Of a stretch of DNA of 32,260 nt, positions 28,327 to 32,260 are shown piece by piece. The position numbers were made by a program, and so were the translations under genes. The DNA lies in assembly GCA_025351965.1 (NCBI GenBank), contig JANXUX010000404.1:1-32260 (forward strand). Reading direction: 5' to 3'. How positions within the stretch are numbered: the stretch's first letter is position 1; each line of letters starts with the position of its first letter. The notes under the pieces are model-generated. The model ran no database searches and had not been told where the DNA came from. It saw nothing but the letters and a program-made list of their open reading frames with translations. Origin of the DNA: Actinomycetes bacterium. Its GTDB lineage: Bacteria; Actinomycetota; Acidimicrobiia; Acidimicrobiales; Ilumatobacteraceae.

Positions 28327-29913
28327 CTAGATCTGCTTGTGACGCATCCACTTCCACCAGTTGCTGACCGACCGGCCGACGCCGATCCGGGTGCCGAAGC
28401 CCTGCGCGGCCAGATCGTCGGTGATCCGCTGGGCCGAGAGCTGGAGGCCGAGGAACGTGTCCACTCCGGCGAAGTACCCGCCGTAGGTGGCCGATCCGGA
28501 TGCGTACAGGCGGCCGTTGCCGCTGCGCGTGCCGCGTGCCTCGAAGCTGGGGTCCACATCGAGTCGGCCGAGCGGGTTGCGTCCGGCGCCGGAGTGGTCG
28601 AGCAGGTCGGCGTAGATGCGGTGCTCACGGATGTCGGCTTCCAGACCCGTGCAGTCGAGGATGATGTTCGCCTCGAGCGTGGCCGTGCTGCCGTTGTTCT
28701 GGCGGATCGTGGTGACCACGCCGTCACCGTTGGCGGACGGCTTCACGTCGACGACCTCACCCTGATAGGTGTGGTACCAACCCTGGTCGCGGCCGCGCTT
28801 CATCTGATCCAGCCAGTACTTGCGGTACGGCGTGTGGGCGCCGCCGGTGAGGTCGTACAGGTCCTTGCGGGCCTTGCCCTCGAGCTTGAGCATCTGCTGG
28901 ATGTGCTGGCCACCCCACGCGCTCTTCGGCGCATTGAAGCCCTGGAACGCGAACCCGTAGGCGCCGCGCCGCTTGGCGAAGCCCCACTTGTTGTGGCGGC
29001 CTGAGTAGTAGGTGCGGAACAGGTGCAGGATCTGGGTCTGTGCGCCCTTCCGCTCGCGATCATCCATCAGTCGTTGCAACACGCGCGACGCGACGATGCC
29101 GCCGCCGCGCACGAGCACGGTGCCGGGCTTGTTGAGCAGGCCCTCATAGATGTGCTCGTGCGGCTCGTAGGCGTTCACGGTGTGGGCGAGGTCGTTGTAC
29201 TTGGTGCGGTACTCCTGCAGATCGGGCAGGAACTTGAGCCCGGGGTAGCCGATCGCGAGGTGCACGTACTGGCTGCGGTAGGCGATACGCCGGGTCGGTG
29301 TCGAGCCGGGTGGCGGGGTGAGGATCGTGAAGTAGCCGCCACCGTTGCGGCGGCGCACCATACGCACCTGACCCATCACGAGCATCTCGTTGTAGCGCGT
29401 ACGCGCGACTTCCTTCTCCAACCCGGCGAAGACCGTGCCGGCACGCGGTGTCCAGTAGTCGGCGAGAATCGGCTCGGTCAGCACGTTCCAGATCGGGAAC
29501 AGCTTCTTCTCCTTGCGCGCCTCGCGGAGCGCGTAGCTGGGGAAACCCCACAGGCAGTCGGGCATGCCCTGGCTGTCGCTGCGCAGGCGTTCCGTCCTCG
29601 GGATCTGGCTGACTTTGGTCAGGTATTCGTAGGTCTGCCACGGATGGTCGAGGTTGCTCAGGATCCGGATCTGGCTGGTGTCGACGCCGGCGATGCGCAG
29701 GTAGTCCGACAGCACGAACGACCCCATCCCGCCGCCGCAGCTGACGAACGCGACATCGACGATCGGGATCCCGGCACGCACCAGCATCTCGTCGGTCCAG
29801 ACGTCCGTGCGGATCAATTCGTCGTTGAGATCGCCGGGCGTCGGTGCGGCCGGTGCGGCCTCCATCGCCTCCCCGAGCACGCTCGCCGGAGTGCTGATCA
29901 TGTCGTTCGACAC
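28327..29913 (-). CDS. Putative FAD/NAD(P)-binding protein of unknown function
   Basis: A 528-residue cytosolic protein, not assigned to a named family. It has two Gly-rich Rossmann-like strands: VDVAFVSCGGGMGSFVLSDYLRIAGV near residue 55 and TVLVRGGGIVASRVLQRLMDD near 265. A late ANIILDCTGLEADI is reminiscent of the ATG motif of flavin-dependent oxidoreductases, as is GRLYASGSATYGGYFAGVDTFLGLQ close to the end, where FAD enzymes place their last FAD-contact segment. An oxidoreductase or monooxygenase is therefore likely. GTG 29913 is preferred because GAGAAGAGGA precedes it; GTG 29946 and ATG 29901 are alternatives. It is the first gene of the kinase/FHA/antiporter run and is preceded by an AT-rich inverted repeat. 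Confidence 0.72.
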   Translation of the reverse strand: MSNDMISTPASVLGEAMEAAPAAPTPGDLNDELIRTDVWTDEMLVRAGIPIVDVAFVSCGGGMGSFVLSDYLRIAGVDTSQIRILSNLDHPWQTYEYLTKVSQIPRTERLRSDSQGMPDCLWGFPSYALREARKEKKLFPIWNVLTEPILADYWTPRAGTVFAGLEKEVARTRYNEMLVMGQVRMVRRRNGGGYFTILTPPPGSTPTRRIAYRSQYVHLAIGYPGLKFLPDLQEYRTKYNDLAHTVNAYEPHEHIYEGLLNKPGTVLVRGGGIVASRVLQRLMDDRERKGAQTQILHLFRTYYSGRHNKWGFAKRRGAYGFAFQGFNAPKSAWGGQHIQQMLKLEGKARKDLYDLTGGAHTPYRKYWLDQMKRGRDQGWYHTYQGEVVDVKPSANGDGVVTTIRQNNGSTATLEANIILDCTGLEADIREHRIYADLLDHSGAGRNPLGRLDVDPSFEARGTRSGNGRLYASGSATYGGYFAGVDTFLGLQLSAQRITDDLAAQGFGTRIGVGRSVSNWWKWMRHKQI

Positions 29914-29947
29914 AAGAATCCTCTTCTCCCATGTGTACGCCACCACT

Positions 29948-29965
29948 GTGACATATTTTCGTCAC
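29948..29965. promoter_or_regulatory. Inverted repeat in the AT-rich promoter region of the Rossmann-protein gene
   Basis: GTGAC and GTCAC flank eight AT-rich bases, about 35 bases upstream of GTG 29913. The AT-rich core is conspicuous in this GC-rich DNA and probably overlaps the promoter, so the site could be an operator. No clear TAnnnT box was found here. Confidence 0.4.
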
Positions 29966-30000
29966 CCCTCAGACCGAAGTCGTTACGCCGTGCGCCGATA

Positions 30001-31947
30001 TCAGCCGTAGTACGCGAGCTCGGCGTGCAGCCGCTCGAGCGCCTGCTGGGCAGTGGTCATGGCCGTGCGTGCGCTGAACGGAACACGCCCGGTGTTCTCG
30101 AGTACTCGCCACTTCGTGATCGTCGCCTGCACCGCCGTCTGTAGCTCACCGGCATCGGAGTTCGGGTCGAGGCCGAGACGGCGGGCCGGCTCGGGATGGA
30201 TGAGCAACCGGGCGAACTCGCTGCGCAGCGGGCGCGGCATCGCGATCCGCCCGGACACGATCTCACGGAGCAGTTCGAGCTCGACGAGCAGCGGCAGCTC
30301 GAGCTGCAGGGCATCGATCCGGTCGAGCAGCTCCGAACGCCCCGGACTGCTCGGAGCGTCCTTCATCGCCAGCTGGACCAGGCGGAGCCCGGACGTCGCC
30401 CGGAATGCGACCCCACGGACCTCGGCGAGGTTGGCGGCGAAATCCTGCAACGCGCTGATGCGCTCCGGCTCGGCGGCGCACAGGCCGGGTAAGAGCGTCA
30501 TCCCCGGTGCGGTTGCGAGCACGGCATCGATCACACGCTGCGGGTCGTTGCCGGGCATCTGCACGACCACTCCCTCGACTGCATACGGGCCGCAGTCGGC
30601 AGCCTTGAGCGCGACGACCAGTTCGGCGACAGGCACGGCCGGGTCGGGATCGGCCGCGCTCAGGGCGAGCACGACGAAGTCGGCCGTCGAGACGTCGACG
30701 TCACCAACTGCCGCAACCAGGTCCGCGTTCATGTCGGCACGGGTCTTGAGGCCGGCCACCAGCAGGAGTGTTTGCGGACTCGGCGGTCCAATCACGATGG
30801 TGGTGAACGGGCGGACGAGCCGTGCGGTGACCCCGAGCGCGATCGGCTCGTCGTTGATGAGCAATCGCGAACCGGTGACGAGGTCGTTGACCCGCCCGGC
30901 GGCTCCGGTGAGCGGGAGGTGCACCGGGGTGGTCTCGGTCACCGGCGGCGGCAGCATCGTGCCGACGATCGGTGCGATCATCGTGCCGGCAGCGGCGGGC
31001 ATCGACGACGGTGGGGGAGGCGCAGCGGCCGGGCTGGACGCGAGGTACACCGTCAGTGCGTCGGCGAGCGCGAAGCACGAATCGAAGCGGTCGTCCGGCA
31101 GCCTCGCCATCCCTTTGGCGAGGACACCGCTGAGACCTCGGGGAAGATCCGGGCGGACCTGGTGCAGCGGTTGGGCGAGCGACTCGGCGCGGCTGCGACG
31201 AACTCCCGACAACGTGTCGGACGCAAAGGCCGGGTGTCCGGCGAGCATCTCGTAGATGACGGCGGTCGTCGCGAACACATCGACGCGCCGATCGATCACC
31301 GACGTCGCGTTGGCCTGCTCGGGGGCCATGTAGGCGGGTGTGCCGGCCGCGAGCGTGAAGCCGCTCGCGACCGCGAGGTCCTTGGCAAGTCCGAAGTCGC
31401 CAATCATCACGGCGTCGTCACCGACGATGCGTCCCGCTCGTTGGGCCGCGATGCGCTCGTGGTTTCGGATCGAACGGAACAAGATGTTGCTCGGCTTGAT
31501 GTCGCGGTGAACGACGCCGAAGTCGTGCACGATCGACAGCGCCTCACAGATCTCGAGCGCCAGACGGAGCGCGACCTGGGTGTCCATCGGCTGGCCTTTG
31601 GGCAACTCCTCGATCTTCTCGTGCAGGGTGCCGCGATCGGCGACGGCCATCACGAAGTACGGCCGCCCATCGGGCAGCTCGTCGACATCGTGGACGCGCA
31701 CGACACGGTCGTGGTCGATGCGCCGCAACAGACGCGCCTCTTCGATGAACCGGCGGCGGATGTCGACGTTGCGGGCCCAGTTGTCGGCCAGGACCTTGAT
31801 CGCGACCTGCACCTCGAGCAGTTCGTCGAACGCCAACCACACCGTTGCGAAGCTGCCGGCACCGAGAGCCTTCTCGGCCAGGTACTTGCCGATGCGATGC
31901 GGGTTGGCCACCTCGACATCTTGCCCGGTCGCACGCCCGTCCGCCAC
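30001..31947 (-). CDS. Ser/Thr protein kinase with dynamin/IniC-like C-terminal region
   Basis: A 648-residue protein. The kinase domain (about 20-300) is complete: GAGSFATVWLA (29-39), Lys51, HRDIKPSN (147-154), DFG (184-186) and TPAYMAPEQ (203-211). A Pro/Ala linker (310-340) replaces the membrane helix and PASTA repeats of PknB-type kinases, so it is soluble. Residues about 345-648 are unusual. ADFVVLALSAADPDPAVPVAEL and LLDRIDALQLELPLLVELELL precede RRLGLDPNSDAGELQTAVQATITKWR and a final helix, which resembles the C-terminal helical end of actinobacterial dynamin-like (IniC) proteins. No P-loop GxxxxGK[ST] is present. GTG 31947 is the start; GTG 31911 is possible. It probably phosphorylates partners of the nearby FHA proteins. 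Confidence 0.87.
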   Translation of the reverse strand: MADGRATGQDVEVANPHRIGKYLAEKALGAGSFATVWLAFDELLEVQVAIKVLADNWARNVDIRRRFIEEARLLRRIDHDRVVRVHDVDELPDGRPYFVMAVADRGTLHEKIEELPKGQPMDTQVALRLALEICEALSIVHDFGVVHRDIKPSNILFRSIRNHERIAAQRAGRIVGDDAVMIGDFGLAKDLAVASGFTLAAGTPAYMAPEQANATSVIDRRVDVFATTAVIYEMLAGHPAFASDTLSGVRRSRAESLAQPLHQVRPDLPRGLSGVLAKGMARLPDDRFDSCFALADALTVYLASSPAAAPPPPSSMPAAAGTMIAPIVGTMLPPPVTETTPVHLPLTGAAGRVNDLVTGSRLLINDEPIALGVTARLVRPFTTIVIGPPSPQTLLLVAGLKTRADMNADLVAAVGDVDVSTADFVVLALSAADPDPAVPVAELVVALKAADCGPYAVEGVVVQMPGNDPQRVIDAVLATAPGMTLLPGLCAAEPERISALQDFAANLAEVRGVAFRATSGLRLVQLAMKDAPSSPGRSELLDRIDALQLELPLLVELELLREIVSGRIAMPRPLRSEFARLLIHPEPARRLGLDPNSDAGELQTAVQATITKWRVLENTGRVPFSARTAMTTAQQALERLHAELAYYG

Positions 31948-31994
31948 GATGCGGAACCGTCGCCTCAGCCCCTCCCCGTTCGTTCATGTCACCG

Positions 31995-32018
31995 CACATC
32001 ATCAACGTTGATGATGTG
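31995..32018. promoter_or_regulatory. Perfect 24-bp palindrome, candidate operator
   Basis: The half-site CACATCATCAAC is followed without spacer by its exact complement, centred on AACGTT. The central CG and 12-bp arms resemble LacI-family operators. It is 48 bases upstream of the kinase start and abuts the repeats of the transposon remnant, so it could also be an insertion target. Confidence 0.55.
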
Positions 32019-32065
32019 TTGTCGCGAGACATCGTGGACGGGGGTGTCGCGAGTGATCGCGGACA
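32017..32065. repeat. Two diverged 24-bp direct repeats next to the transposase remnant
   Basis: The units at 32017-32040 and 32042-32065 match at 18 of 24 positions, sharing TGTCGCGAG, ATCG and GGAC. They resemble duplicated or nested terminal sequences of an IS481-like element; the matching far end would lie beyond the window. The stretch 32066-32139 holds no gene I can support. Confidence 0.45.
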
Positions 32066-32139
32066 GGTCATTGTTTCAGTCTTTGTTGGCGTGGTCCACC
32101 GCGATTGGTGTTGCCGAGCGGGTAGTGGGTTTTGTTGGC

Positions 32140-32260
32140 TTAGAAGATGACAGCGCGGACGAGTTTGGCGTCGTGGAAGATGGCGCATCGGTTGCCGGTG
32201 ATCACTGCGGTCACGACGATGTTGGCGTAGATGACACCAAGCGCGATCGAGCGTCTCCGG
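32140..32260 (-). pseudogene. C-terminal remnant of an IS481-like transposase (window edge)
   Basis: Read from the right edge, the last 39 codons give RRRSIALGVIYANIVVTAV, then ITGNRCAIFHDAKLVRAVIF and TAA (32142-32140). This matches the small beta domain ending many IS481/IS3-type integrase-core transposases (IRIG-YAG-V-V...G-LVR-L). After the stop the same frame continues ANKTHYPLGNTN, recalling the usual DPxRxYQPLG tail, so the TAA may be a premature stop in a decayed copy. The catalytic DDE part lies outside. The composition is poorer in GC than the genes around it, consistent with transfer. Confidence 0.6.

Noticed and set aside
29947-29965. CRP/FNR-type binding site
   Set aside because: The half-sites resemble TGTGA/TCAC, but the spacer is ten bases rather than six, so I list it only as an unassigned inverted repeat.

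Overview
The window is a high-GC stretch of about 32 kb with tightly packed genes on both strands. GTG and TTG starts are frequent, and many genes have a TAnnnT -10 box directly in front of the start codon. The content points to an actinobacterium. It includes an AftD-like arabinofuranosyltransferase, a polyprenol-phosphate mannose synthase, a PIG-V-type mannosyltransferase, a Thr-rich lipoprotein linker, Ser/Thr kinases and FHA proteins. An Acidimicrobiia/Ilumatobacter-like origin is my inference from overall style, not something I could test. No tRNA, rRNA or CRISPR array was seen, and no gene-free stretch exceeds 300 bases.

Region 1 (1-5446) holds envelope and housekeeping genes. A truncated AftD-like glycosyltransferase diverges from a dolichyl/polyprenyl-phosphate mannose synthase. 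A PIG-V family mannosyltransferase follows, then an AlkA-type DNA glycosylase diverging from an enoyl-CoA hydratase-like protein, and a secreted SGNH hydrolase.

Region 2 (5514-20946) looks like an uptake-and-degradation region for nitrogen compounds. A complete Dpp/Opp-type ABC importer runs on the minus strand: lipoprotein, two permeases and two ATPases. Hairpins lie in the leader and after the binding-protein gene. Diverging from it are a DUF5522-like Cys-rich protein and a PPK2 polyphosphate kinase. A three-subunit molybdenum hydroxylase of the xanthine dehydrogenase family comes next (FAD, 2Fe-2S and Mo subunits in overlapping genes), then a purine-type phosphoribosyltransferase, a phytoene-desaturase-like flavoprotein, a creatininase-family amidohydrolase and an M20 carbamoylase/allantoate-amidohydrolase-like enzyme. 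Together they suggest handling of purine-, hydantoin- or creatinine-like N-heterocycles. The substrate cannot be read from sequence.

Region 3 (21013-31947) is the most unusual part, a candidate signalling island. It has an Hsp70 ATPase domain joined through a Pro-rich linker and one membrane helix to an extracytoplasmic domain; a stand-alone FHA protein; a CPA2-type cation/proton antiporter with a cytosolic tail; an FHA protein with a zinc ribbon and an unknown N-terminal domain; an unusual kinase (HRDLRP, DLG); a four-helix membrane protein of unknown function; a large protein with two Gly-rich Rossmann-like motifs; and a Ser/Thr kinase with a long C-terminal region resembling the tail of actinobacterial dynamin-like (IniC-type) proteins. 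A plausible reading is phospho-dependent control of ion homeostasis or envelope state.

The right edge (31995-32260) holds a perfect 24-bp palindrome, two near-repeats and the C-terminal remnant of an IS481-like transposase. Recurrent oddities are short tandem duplications spanning stop codons at three separate genes, and a consistent leaderless promoter pattern.
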